Origin: Candidatus Hermodarchaeum yapensis
GTDB taxonomy: Archaea > Asgardarchaeota > Hermodarchaeia > Hermodarchaeales > Hermodarchaeaceae
DNA length: 64,000 nt
Direction of reading: 5' to 3'
Assembly (NCBI GenBank): GCA_016840405.1
Contig: JAEOSK010000010.1
Coordinates: 1-64,000, forward strand
A model generated the notes under the pieces. The model did no database searches and was not told the origin of the DNA. It was given only the letters and a program-made list of their open reading frames with translations. Position numbers and translations under genes: made by a program. This document shows positions 44,635 to 53,544 of this stretch, piece after piece (position 1 is the first letter of the stretch; every line of letters starts with the position of its first letter).

Positions 44635-46242
44635 CTACTTATTCCATCCAACAAATAGAGGTGCTTCTTGGATGTAAGGACGTCCAGTGACTAATGCAAG
44701 TTCAGCTTTTGCTAATTCGCGACCAATATAGGCAGCATGGTCTAATTGAGATACGAGTTCTCGGGTAAGGATGGCATCGATTAGCTGTTGAGCGCTGGTT
44801 CCTTTCAGTTCAATTGTGGGAACCTCGGTGCTTCTCGAAGCGTAATGGCGAGCTACAATTTGACCTTGCTTTCGGTCAATATGAAAGGTGAAATAACCAG
44901 TCGCATCTAGTCGATGGATTAAGGCTTCGTGGCTCACATCCACTTTCGGGTAATCAGCATCTGGAATAGGTTCGTAGGGTAGTTCAGGGAAACGTTTGGT
45001 TTTGAATAAGAATAAATCAATACCGAGATCTTTGGGGGGTGCCCGTCGGCGGCGAGCGAGATACATCATCTGGGTTGATTGATGGAGTTCCCGCACTGAA
45101 CCCTTTGTTTTGGGACTGACTTCTGTAGTTAACAATAATGAGACACCAAGTTCTTGGGCTATACCTGCAAGTAATGCATTAGCCCCTGGACTGTCTGCGT
45201 CTAGCAGTTCAGTGATGTTGCCAACACCCATCAACAAAGGAACTTTGGGGTGGCGGTCATGAAATTCGATATAGGCACGGAGTGCTTTTGTGAGTCCGGG
45301 AGCGATTAAGGGGTCAAAGAGAGGATCTGCAACGAGTTGCTTAAAACCAAGGCTCCGTGCATTGGATAAGTTATCAGCAAGAAGTTCAATTCGTGTGTCG
45401 AGCGTTTTGGGAATTTCGGCTCCCCCTTGGCTTGCAGGAATAACCGCATAGGTTACACCTTTTCGATAGCGTTTAGGGATATCCATCATGTTGTCTTGAT
45501 CAAGACTCAGAACGAAATGTGCACCACCTTGAAGACCTGCTCTGATTTCTTGGGCGTTCATTGAATCAATGCTAATAGGAACTTGAATCTGTTGACGGAG
45601 GAACTTGACAATCGTTTTCGCTGCATCAGGATCAGGTGATCCTGCCACCATTCCCACATCGATAATGCTAGCACCACTTTTCACAAAATACTGGGCAAGA
45701 CGAAGGAGCTCCTCTTGAGATCTAAGGGGTGCATCGGTGATTTCAGCAATTACACGCATAGGCATTCGTGGACCAATAAGTACCGTTGAGCTCCCTTTTC
45801 CAATTTCCAAATACTCAGCTGATAGAGGGCGCTTAGGGCCTTTTTCCCCCTTCGCGATATCTTGTCTCGCTTTTTTCGCAAGCTGCTCCGCAATAACCAA
45901 ATCTGCTGGCTGAGTTGTTGAAAGGCGGGCTTCAACATCAAAGAGGTTTTCAAGGAGAATTGGAAGGTCAGCAGCATGTTGCGTCCCTTTATACGTGGGA
46001 ATGCCCACGCTTTTCGTGACAATATTAGTGTCACCCGAAACCATTCCAGGCAGGAGAATGAGATTGTATTTTTCTAGAGGACCACGTAGATGTATTTGTG
46101 AAGCCACATATTTTGGATGAAGAAATGCTGCTACAGCTAACGGCAATACAAGTATATCAAACGTGTGTTGAGTTTGTGTTTCATTGAGGATTTGACGAAT
46201 TAAGGGTTCGGCTAATTTTCCTGTCACTAATAGCACTTTCAA
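44635..46242 (-). CDS. Archaeal dihydropteroate-synthase-related protein
   Basis: I place the start at the TTG at 46242 (535 residues), because GGAGGAGGT stands ten bases before it; the frame is open ten codons further. The middle of the protein is a TIM barrel like dihydropteroate synthase: G-A-S-I-I-D-V-G-M near 195, V-P-I-S-I-D-S-M-N near 230, and L-L-M-G-V-G-N-I-T-E near 355. An N-terminal Rossmann-like region and a C-terminal extension resemble the methanogen dihydropteroate synthase-related family. In tetrahydromethanopterin synthesis a synthase joins the pterin diphosphate to the beta-RFAP aglycone. It is 33 bases after MptE on the same strand. Confidence 0.8.
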   Translation of the reverse strand: MKVLLVTGKLAEPLIRQILNETQTQHTFDILVLPLAVAAFLHPKYVASQIHLRGPLEKYNLILLPGMVSGDTNIVTKSVGIPTYKGTQHAADLPILLENLFDVEARLSTTQPADLVIAEQLAKKARQDIAKGEKGPKRPLSAEYLEIGKGSSTVLIGPRMPMRVIAEITDAPLRSQEELLRLAQYFVKSGASIIDVGMVAGSPDPDAAKTIVKFLRQQIQVPISIDSMNAQEIRAGLQGGAHFVLSLDQDNMMDIPKRYRKGVTYAVIPASQGGAEIPKTLDTRIELLADNLSNARSLGFKQLVADPLFDPLIAPGLTKALRAYIEFHDRHPKVPLLMGVGNITELLDADSPGANALLAGIAQELGVSLLLTTEVSPKTKGSVRELHQSTQMMYLARRRRAPPKDLGIDLFLFKTKRFPELPYEPIPDADYPKVDVSHEALIHRLDATGYFTFHIDRKQGQIVARHYASRSTEVPTIELKGTSAQQLIDAILTRELVSQLDHAAYIGRELAKAELALVTGRPYIQEAPLFVGWNK

Positions 46243-46275
46243 GTGGGGTATACCTCCTCCGTCACTACACAACCG

Positions 46276-47073
46276 TTAATCTTCGTCCCATTCAAACTCA
46301 GCAATATTGCGGTTCGGAATGCCGGGAATGCTAGTATAGATACCCGTCAAGTTGATGATGGGACTTTCGCTCCAGGTTACCAACCAGGATAATAGTTTTT
46401 TTGCGACCAATAGCTTTTGCTGTTTGATAGGACTTGCTCGAATATCCTGATCTAACTCAGGCTTCGAATATTTCCCAATTATATTTCCCAAATCCATGCC
46501 GACCAAGGCAATTCGTTTGGCTCCAAGTCCTTCTGCCCAGAAGGCACATCGATCACCATCGGTGAATCCTCCCAGATTGTGAACTTCGGGTTGTGGTCTA
46601 GCTTGCGTGGAACCCATGGTCTGACTCTGTCTCATTCTTGGAACCCAGAGTTGAAGTGCTGGGATGTTATCGCCATGGGCATGTATGACGACAATAGCAC
46701 CCTGCTGCTGAGCTGCGACAATATCCTCCATATTGCCATCTAGATCTGTCAAGATAAAGTCAGGCACAACTTCATATTCTAAACAAGCCGTTGTTGCGCC
46801 ATCAGCTGCGAATACAATGGTCTCTTCAAATGCAATATTCGTGACTATATGCTCCAAGTTTTGACAAATTGATGGTCCTGCACCACAGACAACGACATTC
46901 TTTCCTTGAACCTTCTTTCGGGCATCTATTAACGAGTAGGCTACATGTTTGATGTATTCACTCAGTAAATCTGCTGCTTCTTGATCGGTTGTGATATTGT
47001 ATCCAAACTGATCAATGATTGCTTGGTATCGGGGCCACCATGTTTTCAGGTCAATTGGACTCACATGTAACAC
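46276..47073 (-). CDS. mptE: 6-hydroxymethyl-7,8-dihydropterin pyrophosphokinase (MptE/DUF115)
   Basis: The frame gives 265 residues from a GTG at 47073. A second GTG at 47064 (MSPIDLKTW) has AGGTG six bases upstream and may be the real start. DUF115 features are V-V-V-C-G-A-G-P-S near 80, F-A-A-D-G-A-T-T near 105, V-L-T-D-L-D-G-N near 125, and V-I-H-A-H-G-D-N near 145. MptE transfers diphosphate from ATP to hydroxymethyl-dihydropterin, replacing FolK in archaea. It is followed by the dihydropteroate-synthase relative and preceded, 47 bases away, by mptA, so the three form a pathway operon. Confidence 0.85.
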   Translation of the reverse strand: MLHVSPIDLKTWWPRYQAIIDQFGYNITTDQEAADLLSEYIKHVAYSLIDARKKVQGKNVVVCGAGPSICQNLEHIVTNIAFEETIVFAADGATTACLEYEVVPDFILTDLDGNMEDIVAAQQQGAIVVIHAHGDNIPALQLWVPRMRQSQTMGSTQARPQPEVHNLGGFTDGDRCAFWAEGLGAKRIALVGMDLGNIIGKYSKPELDQDIRASPIKQQKLLVAKKLLSWLVTWSESPIINLTGIYTSIPGIPNRNIAEFEWDED

Positions 47074-47120
47074 CTACTGTGGGGCTTTCTAGAAAATGAA
47101 CTGATTGAATTCAAATGGTT

Positions 47121-48074
47121 TTAGGGTGAATGATTTTCATTAATCTGCCGTCGTGCTTCTCCCATTGTGATAGTCTCTTCTGCTACCAGATCATGACGGT
47201 GAATGCATTCTTCGTTGCGTTGAATAAAATGTAATTCCATACTATCAGGAAGATCAGGATACGCTTCAACGACGTTTTTCACCATTTGCCGTATGGCATC
47301 CTCAACAAATTTGGGGTTATTAAGAGCTGTTTGAACTACAGTCGCTTCATCAGGGCGTTTTAGCAGCTCGTAGGAACTCGCACTCATCGCCTGCTCCACT
47401 AATCCAACTAACTGAATGGCATCGAGGTAGAAGTCCTCTGGTGTTTCTACCATGACCGATCCGTAACTTCGTTGCATGTGACTTCCAATAGGCAAAGTAT
47501 CAACGAGGTGTTGAATGCGACTTTCATCTAATTGCAGTTCGGTTTTCAACTTTTTTTCAACTTGATCCCGTAACATTTCTTGTGCACATGGGCAGGCTGT
47601 GATTCCACCAACAGTGACACCTATCCATTGGCGAAAACTAATCTTTCCTTTTTTCCCTCGACTTGCAATAGCTCGGGCCTTCATGGTACACGATTCATAG
47701 GTTCGCATGTCACTTTCTGGGGTTTTCCGTGCATAAACCACATCAGCTGCGGCAACCACTTCAGCTTCAGTTGCATAATCGTGTCGTTCTAATTGCTCCC
47801 TGGCAATATCAGCACACAAATCCTCTAAGCGATTTAACTTCTCAGCGTGTTGGCTCACAATCTCAACCGTTGCTTCATAGCTTCGTGAGGGGTGAATCCC
47901 CTTTTGATATGCTGGTAAATTGACATAAACATCGAAGGTGGGAACAACGATGGCCGGTTGTTCTTCAAAGAAGATGAACTGAATGGGAACGCGGATGCTT
48001 GTTACTCCGACACGACGAACGGAAATTTGAACCTCGGGTTTGTCAACGTGTACGTCTCGAGGGGACAACTGCAT
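47121..48074 (-). CDS. mptA: GTP cyclohydrolase MptA (type IB, COG1469)
   Basis: The protein has 317 residues. It matches the archaeal GTP cyclohydrolase family by G-V-T-S-I-R-V-P-I near the N-terminus, R-S-Y-E-A-T near 63, V-T-V-G-G-I-T-A-C-P-C-A-Q-E near 155 with the conserved Cys, and H-M-Q-R-S-Y-G near 208. MptA opens GTP to 7,8-dihydroneopterin cyclic phosphate using a metal ion, the first pterin step for methanopterin. GGAGGT lies only two bases before the ATG at 48074, too close for normal use. A TTG two codons later would have an eight-base spacing and may be the true start. Confidence 0.9.
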   Translation of the reverse strand: MQLSPRDVHVDKPEVQISVRRVGVTSIRVPIQFIFFEEQPAIVVPTFDVYVNLPAYQKGIHPSRSYEATVEIVSQHAEKLNRLEDLCADIAREQLERHDYATEAEVVAAADVVYARKTPESDMRTYESCTMKARAIASRGKKGKISFRQWIGVTVGGITACPCAQEMLRDQVEKKLKTELQLDESRIQHLVDTLPIGSHMQRSYGSVMVETPEDFYLDAIQLVGLVEQAMSASSYELLKRPDEATVVQTALNNPKFVEDAIRQMVKNVVEAYPDLPDSMELHFIQRNEECIHRHDLVAEETITMGEARRQINENHSP

Positions 48075-48365
48075 TTACCTCCGCAATGTGTGTGAGTGGT
48101 CAGCCTAAAGCTTTTACTGAATTATGGATTTCAGGAAATCTATAAGTAAAAATAAATTCCTGAAGTTGTTTATAAAAACCGTTAGTGTGTTTGAAAGAAA
48201 TAAGCCCAACTTGACTCGTTTTTTGTTTATTGGAAAGAAGAATTCGTTGCTTTCGTCACCATAACTGAATTATAGGAGAACGATTGCATACTATAATTCC
48301 TGTTCGGACGATCGATAGGGTCTGCCACATATTTCCCCAACTGATGCGATGGTGGAGGACGATCA
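48075..48365. other. Divergent intergenic region between mptA and a small gene
   Basis: About 290 bases without a convincing gene. A minus-strand TATA candidate (GTTTTTATAAACAAC, near 48160-48175) and a closer one (near 48104-48112) could drive mptA. On the plus side, GGAGG at 48354-48358 stands before the ATG at 48366. I see no tRNA or repeat here. Confidence 0.4.
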
Positions 48366-48752
48366 ATGGATTACTCAATGCTGCGTTTCAGACGATCACT
48401 TCAAGCACTGGCGGCTCCCGCAGACGTCCAACTCCAACTTGTTCCCGATTACTTATGGGGAGTAGATGAATTAGCCATCGAGTTTGATCAATGGTTTCAA
48501 GTGATGAAACGTCGGCGAACCATTTTCTCCAAAAAGCAACGCAGTATTCTGGAAGATCTAAACAAGAAACTCGATGAGATAAGTGGACCAGAAAATCTTC
48601 GATATTGGATGGAAGATACCGTCCGGACCGATATTGCCTGGGAGGACATCCGCAATTTAGCCCGAAACGCGCTGGATGCCATGGGTTGGCCCCGTCAGGA
48701 AACGCTGAAGAAATCTAGCGAAATTCCTGTAAAAGCCTCTTATGGGGAATAG
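48366..48752 (+). CDS. Small conserved-looking protein, unknown
   Basis: The protein has 128 residues. It is mostly helical and Trp-rich, with a basic patch (K-R-R-R) near 50 and no Cys or membrane segment. GGAGG seven bases before the ATG supports the start. It is divergent from mptA and lies 39 bases before the DUF447 gene on the same strand, so it may belong to the same transcript as the pterin-linked genes. I do not recognise a family. Confidence 0.55.
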   Translation: MDYSMLRFRRSLQALAAPADVQLQLVPDYLWGVDELAIEFDQWFQVMKRRRTIFSKKQRSILEDLNKKLDEISGPENLRYWMEDTVRTDIAWEDIRNLARNALDAMGWPRQETLKKSSEIPVKASYGE

Positions 48753-48791
48753 GTGCACCACTTTTTTGTTTAGAAAAGACATTAAGACTAG

Positions 48792-49487
48792 ATGCATTGC
48801 CCTAGTGTATGGATATGCGGGCTAGCTGGTGGTTGCATCATAGTGAATTCTGAACAGCTTGAAAGGATGGGGTTTGTTGAAGGAGATGTAGTTGAATCCA
48901 TCATCACTACCCTCTCTTCAGATCAAGAATTCAATGCAGCCCCAATGGGCGTATGGGTTCACCCAGATCACCAACTCATTATTCGACCTTATGAAGGAAC
49001 ACAAACCGCCAGTAACATTCAAGACGTTGGAGAAGCGGTCATCAACATCACACATGATCCTCATGTTTTCCTCGTCACCGCGTTCAAAGAAGAACTCTCT
49101 TCATCTCCACAGTTTGAGTTTGAATCTGCAATCACGGTTAAGGCTCCGAGACTAGCTGGTATGTCGGGGTATCTTGAAGTAACTGTTGAACCTAAGCTCG
49201 TTGAGGAAGATACACCACGATACCGGGAACTATTATGCACTCTCCAACATATTGAGATTGCATCACCTTTTCCGGTGGTCCTTTCCCGAGCTCGTTGTGC
49301 CGCGATTGAATGTGTTATTCACGCCACTCGAGTTCGTGCATTTCACACTATTGACGAAGCAACCACCCAAAGGCTAGTCCATCGCATCGATGATCTTAGG
49401 ACACTTGTCAATCGTATTGCTGCCAAATCTCCGGCCGCAGAGGTCATTCAAAAAGTAATAGAAATGCTTCCACGTTGGACAAAGTGA
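48792..49487 (+). CDS. DUF447-family protein (flavin-reductase-like fold)
   Basis: The protein has 231 residues. The family core starts near residue 28: V-E-S-I-I-T-T-L, N-A-A-P-M-G-V-W, then R-P-Y-E-G-T-Q-T, A-V-I-N-I-T-H-D-P, and a later half rich in acidic and aromatic residues. DUF447 proteins are archaeal, of a split-barrel flavin-binding type, and are linked by gene neighbourhood to methanopterin synthesis. Starts later than 48792 are possible. It overlaps the beta-RFAP synthase frame or nearly touches it, so the two are surely co-translated. Confidence 0.75.
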   Translation: MHCPSVWICGLAGGCIIVNSEQLERMGFVEGDVVESIITTLSSDQEFNAAPMGVWVHPDHQLIIRPYEGTQTASNIQDVGEAVINITHDPHVFLVTAFKEELSSSPQFEFESAITVKAPRLAGMSGYLEVTVEPKLVEEDTPRYRELLCTLQHIEIASPFPVVLSRARCAAIECVIHATRVRAFHTIDEATTQRLVHRIDDLRTLVNRIAAKSPAAEVIQKVIEMLPRWTK

Positions 49488-49492
49488 GCGGA

Positions 49493-50482
49493 ATGTCACA
49501 GCCAGAATTCGACTCGGTCACAATTCGTGCAACCGCCCGTCTTCATCTAGGCTTTATTGACTTACATGGCGGATTGGGTCGCATCTTCGGATCATTAGGA
49601 TTATCAATTAACAAACCCACATGCGTCGTTGAACTCCAACGCAAAAAAGAAGGCCTGGTCGTTACTGGCGAGGAAAAAGAGAGAGTAAAAAATCTAGTTG
49701 AACGGCTGGCTAACCAGTTTGGAACTGACAAAGGTTTTCAACTCACAGTGTGGGAATCGATTCCAAAGCACGTGGGATTAGGTTCTGGTACTCAGTTGTC
49801 TCTAGCGGTGGGAACTGCTATCGCCATGTTATATGGGAAATCGTTTACTACGCATGAATTGTCACAGATCATGGGTCGAGGTGTGGTCTCAGGTGTTGGT
49901 ACAGCGACATTTGCTGGAGGTGGATTTGTGATTGATGGTGGAAAGCCAACGACAATCCCTGAAGGCAAAGGTACGGAAGATGTTCCACCCCTCCTTATAC
50001 AACAACCTGTACCTGAGGATTGGAATTTCATCATTGCTATTCCCGATGTTTCAAAGGGTCTTAGTGGAGGGCACGAGAAACATGCGTTTCAAGAATTACC
50101 AAAAGGGAAGGCAAGTCATGCCAAGGAAACGAGTCGACTAGTACTAATGCAACTGCTTCCAGCCCTAATTAGAGATGATATCGATCAATTCGGTGAAGCA
50201 TTAACACGGATTCAAGTATTAGTCGGAGATGCGTTTTCTAAAGCTCAGGGAGGTCGATTTGCCAGCCCTGAAATAACAAAATGCGTGGACACTATGCTCA
50301 AGGCTGGAGCTGTCGGAGCAGGACAGAGCTCTTGGGGACCAACCTGTTATGGACTTGTCCGTGACATGAAAACTGCAATAAAGGTAAAGACTGCAGTGAG
50401 TAAAGCTATAGGCACTCCTTCTGGCGGCACAACCTTCATTGCAACAGCGAATAATCAAGGAGCTCAGATTATTACCAGTTAA
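49493..50482 (+). CDS. mptG: Beta-ribofuranosylaminobenzene 5'-phosphate synthase (GHMP superfamily)
   Basis: I place the start at the ATG at 49493 (329 residues); the frame is open from a TTG at 49475, inside the DUF447 gene. The GHMP fold is shown by A-R-L-H-L-G-F-I-D near 13, then P-K-H-V-G-L-G-S-G-T-Q near 87, and the later G-Q-S-S-W-G-P-T-C-Y-G motif. The enzyme joins a hydroxy- or aminobenzoate to phosphoribosyl diphosphate with loss of CO2 and diphosphate, giving the arylamine side of methanopterin. Its stop overlaps the end of the facing DUF1464 gene by four bases. Confidence 0.85.
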   Translation: MSQPEFDSVTIRATARLHLGFIDLHGGLGRIFGSLGLSINKPTCVVELQRKKEGLVVTGEEKERVKNLVERLANQFGTDKGFQLTVWESIPKHVGLGSGTQLSLAVGTAIAMLYGKSFTTHELSQIMGRGVVSGVGTATFAGGGFVIDGGKPTTIPEGKGTEDVPPLLIQQPVPEDWNFIIAIPDVSKGLSGGHEKHAFQELPKGKASHAKETSRLVLMQLLPALIRDDIDQFGEALTRIQVLVGDAFSKAQGGRFASPEITKCVDTMLKAGAVGAGQSSWGPTCYGLVRDMKTAIKVKTAVSKAIGTPSGGTTFIATANNQGAQIITS

Positions 50483-51576
50483 GCTTCACGGTACATTTCA
50501 CGGATTTGTTTAGCTTGGGGCAGACTAATCCAGTCTAATACTGTTCCATTACATTCACGGAGTCGCATGGTTTCAAATAGCTCAGAGGTGGGACCACTGG
50601 CTAGCCCGTCCGCAAATAATGCAGCTCCCTGCGCTGCTTCCTTGGATTTATCGCCAATTCGCTGAACCCGTGTAACCGGAAGCCCAAAACACTGCATCCG
50701 CTTTTCGAGATCTTTAACCAATCCGGTGACACGTGTTAGTCTCCCTGATAGAAGAATTTCTTTTGGCTCGGGAACGGCTACTCCCAAAGCAGCAACTGAT
50801 TTGACAAGCCCTTCAGCAACAGCGTTCCACGCTTCCTGGGCTTGTTGATCATCATGTGCAAGTTGATCGGCAAAAGCCTCCGGGCTAAGGTTAGGATCAT
50901 CTAGTAATGACAACACTCCACCTTGAAAGAGGGTACCTTTCGAAAACCCTCGGAGAAGATATGCAAGCTCACCATCCATGCCACCTAAGGTTAAGAATCC
51001 CGGTCCGCCAATTGTTCCTCCAATTCCGTCAACCACAAGTCCATTGTCCACGGCGACAGCAGCAGGATAACCGTAACCTAGCTCAATCAGAATGAAGGAT
51101 GTGTCTTTATACGCTATCTTGAGGCGGCGAGCCTGATCATACACTCCGAGAATCGCACAACATAACTTGTCAGCTGTTCCTAGATCAATCCGATTATGCT
51201 TTCGCCAAGCTGGAACTGAATGAAGATGAATAACACCAGGGATGAACATCATATTGATGTCCGTTTTTTGGACCAGTCGCACCATATCTTTGATGGCTTC
51301 AAGAACTGGAATCTTGTCATCATCATGACGGACTAACACAAGTTGAAAGAATTCCTTCTCAGTTACTTCTGACGCATGGAGCAGAGGAAGCCCATATCCC
51401 GACGGACCTGCAACCAAGTCAACTTTACCCGCCTCCGTAATGACATCAAGGATACTTTGGGGATTCTCAGCAACCTCAACACTTGTAATCGAGGTCTGCA
51501 AAAACACTTCACCATCTTCTAAACCACAGAAATCGAACGAGCGAGTTCCAGGATCAATGCCAATAACACGAACCAT
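50479..51576 (-). CDS. DUF1464-family ASKHA-fold protein
   Basis: The protein has 365 residues. V-I-G-I-D-P-G-T-R-S at the N-terminus is an actin/hexokinase-type phosphate 1 motif. L-I-E-L-G-Y-G-Y near 170 and I-L-L-S-G-R-L near 285 fit phosphate 2 and adenosine motifs of the fold. DUF1464 is described as a predicted archaeal butyrate-kinase-like family with no settled substrate. It is followed 14 bases away, on the same strand, by the ATP-grasp gene upstream (51591-52826), so they form a pair. The neighbours suggest a cofactor-pathway role, but this is only context. Confidence 0.75.
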   Translation of the reverse strand: MVRVIGIDPGTRSFDFCGLEDGEVFLQTSITSVEVAENPQSILDVITEAGKVDLVAGPSGYGLPLLHASEVTEKEFFQLVLVRHDDDKIPVLEAIKDMVRLVQKTDINMMFIPGVIHLHSVPAWRKHNRIDLGTADKLCCAILGVYDQARRLKIAYKDTSFILIELGYGYPAAVAVDNGLVVDGIGGTIGGPGFLTLGGMDGELAYLLRGFSKGTLFQGGVLSLLDDPNLSPEAFADQLAHDDQQAQEAWNAVAEGLVKSVAALGVAVPEPKEILLSGRLTRVTGLVKDLEKRMQCFGLPVTRVQRIGDKSKEAAQGAALFADGLASGPTSELFETMRLRECNGTVLDWISLPQAKQIREMYREA

Positions 51577-51590
51577 CGGTCACAACCTCT

Positions 51591-52826
51591 TCACTTATTG
51601 TTACCTTCTACTTTTTGAATTCGATGAATAGGTCTAAGATTGTTGTAAATCGTTTTAACAATATCCCACGCCCTATCGAGCGCTGTTTTCCTGGTAGCTG
51701 CAATGTGATTGACCGTACATACAGGGTCTCCCCGACTAGCTACACTACCTGGCATTGGGATGTCAACAATCCCTGGAATATTGCTTAGATTGGGAATCTC
51801 ACAATCTGTTTGCGCATAGACAATCACACGGGCGCAGAATGCTCGGATTATTGGCTCATCTTTAGGAAGGTGGCCTTGACATGCTTGAAGATGAAGTGAG
51901 ACGACATTGACATTACTGACCAATTCAATGGCTTCGATGGTAGCCTGAATCCGAGGATTGATTTCCATGAAATACGGTGTTTCCGAGGCATCAACCACAA
52001 AATCAAAACCATTACTACCCTGCAATTCAAGATGGCAACTGATATCTTCAGAGATTGTCGCAAGGTGTGCTTTGATCTCAGGGCTAGTCTCGAGCGGAAT
52101 GATGTTTCCACAATAGGCTTTGGTTCTTCTCTTACCCAGTTCAGGAAGACCAATTAATTGTTCATTAACAGATACTGTGACTGCCTCCTGCCCGTTACCA
52201 AGAATAGACACACTGGCATCTATTCCAGCAATCAAGTTCTGGACAAGAATTGGATTGGGAATTGAGAAATGGTGCCGATCCGCATAGGAGTCGAGTTCTG
52301 CTTCTGATTCAAGGACACGAGTATGGAATCCCCCACTTCCAAATTTTGGTTTCACAATTATTGGTAATTCCAGCTTATTCACGGCTGCTTGAAAGGTCTT
52401 TTGACTATTCACCTCAAAGCTAGTTGGAAGAGCGGCTCCATACTTTTTAGCGATCTTATTAGTCAATTGACGATTTCGGGCATTAATCATGACTTCGGTT
52501 GTATTTCCGGCAAGAGGGGCTAGATTGCCTAAGCGTTTCCAGGCTTCTGGATGGTCGTCAAAACCCCCACTCGCAATGATATAGTCAACGGGTCCGGCTT
52601 TATCTAAGAGTTGTTGGACACCACTAACCAAGGCATCAGCGGTTGGAATTTGAGGTCGGTCGGGTCTTTGGTTTGGCTGTTGGTCGAGTACACTAAGCTG
52701 CTCGTCGGTCCATTGAATAAGATCCAAATCCCCCCAAAAATCGACAGCTAGCACTTTCATTCCTGCCTTCTTGGCAGACCGTGCAAGCGGACGAACATTG
52801 AAGCCTACTACGAGAACTGAAGACAT
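51591..52826 (-). CDS. ATP-grasp carboligase-like enzyme (COG2232 type)
   Basis: The protein has 411 residues. The N-terminal pre-ATP-grasp domain starts V-L-V-V-G-F-N-V-R-P-L-A. The ATP-grasp core shows P-I-I-V-K-P-K-F-G-S-G-G near 155 (ATP-binding Lys and Gly loop), V-Q-N-L-I-A-G near 195, then F-D-F-V-V-D and F-M-E-I-N-P-R near 280 with metal-binding Glu and Asn. Such enzymes make an acylphosphate and join it to an amine or thiol. COG2232 members cluster with methanopterin genes in other organisms, as here. The substrate is not known. It is the first gene of the pair with DUF1464. Confidence 0.75.
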   Translation of the reverse strand: MSSVLVVGFNVRPLARSAKKAGMKVLAVDFWGDLDLIQWTDEQLSVLDQQPNQRPDRPQIPTADALVSGVQQLLDKAGPVDYIIASGGFDDHPEAWKRLGNLAPLAGNTTEVMINARNRQLTNKIAKKYGAALPTSFEVNSQKTFQAAVNKLELPIIVKPKFGSGGFHTRVLESEAELDSYADRHHFSIPNPILVQNLIAGIDASVSILGNGQEAVTVSVNEQLIGLPELGKRRTKAYCGNIIPLETSPEIKAHLATISEDISCHLELQGSNGFDFVVDASETPYFMEINPRIQATIEAIELVSNVNVVSLHLQACQGHLPKDEPIIRAFCARVIVYAQTDCEIPNLSNIPGIVDIPMPGSVASRGDPVCTVNHIAATRKTALDRAWDIVKTIYNNLRPIHRIQKVEGNNK

Positions 52827-53023
52827 TATTTAAAACACAGTGGCAATTTGAGTTCTTCAAGGTTAATCTTTCATCTTTTAGAAACCTTTCCACACGGGAA
52901 CTTTGTTTGTTGAATTGGTTTATGGTGTTTGATTTTTGTTGAGGAGTTCGCATCAGTCCAGGGAATCATGGAAAGAACTGAAAATGTTTAATAACGTCCA
53001 CTGACGGAGACAATCTTAGAAAC

Positions 53024-53521
53024 ATGCAATACGACCAGCGGGGAATATGCATGACACAAGCAGAGGACACACCTGACAACGTAACAATACCGACCTTCTG
53101 TCACAAATGTCAACAAGAAATCTACATCAGCTTGCCAAAGATCCTCATTGACAATGCCAACTCCTATCCGGTCAGCCATGCCCACCTTCATGGTAACCCA
53201 CCCCATGTCTTGGTTATCTATGTTGACCGTCAATACTTTATTCGGGGTACCGAACTAAGTGAAACCGTTACCGTAGAACGTGCCCGAAAAACCACGCCAC
53301 TTAGTGCAATGGTGCTCCTCCGAATCCCGCCCCGGTTCAAACAAACTGCAATGGCCATGCTGAAACTCCGCCAAGCCAATTCTACTGAAATTGCGGCCAT
53401 TACAGGTAAAACTCAGAATGCAGAGTCTAAATACCTTGGAGCCATGTTTCGACTGGGCTATTTGGAAAGAATCCGTGTCAAACGCTTCTTTCAATATGCC
53501 ATCCCTGGAAAATCCCGCTGA
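53024..53521 (+). CDS. Zinc-site and winged-helix-like protein, first gene of MinD-TPR operon
   Basis: The frame gives 165 residues from an ATG at 53024; an ATG at 53051 is an alternative. A TATA-like GTTTAATAA near 52986-52994 fits a very short leader. F-C-H-K-C-Q near the N-terminus is one CxxC pair; a second pair is missing, but His residues in S-H-A-H-L-H-G may complete a site. Residues about 105-160 look like a helix-turn-helix with wing (L-R-Q-A-N-S-T-E-I-A-A-I-T-G through Y-L-E-R-I-R-V-K-R-F-F-Q-Y). It could be the regulator of the operon. MinD follows after 23 bases. Confidence 0.55.
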   Translation: MQYDQRGICMTQAEDTPDNVTIPTFCHKCQQEIYISLPKILIDNANSYPVSHAHLHGNPPHVLVIYVDRQYFIRGTELSETVTVERARKTTPLSAMVLLRIPPRFKQTAMAMLKLRQANSTEIAAITGKTQNAESKYLGAMFRLGYLERIRVKRFFQYAIPGKSR

Positions 53522-53544
53522 GTCAACTCAAAAGAGGTAAAAAG

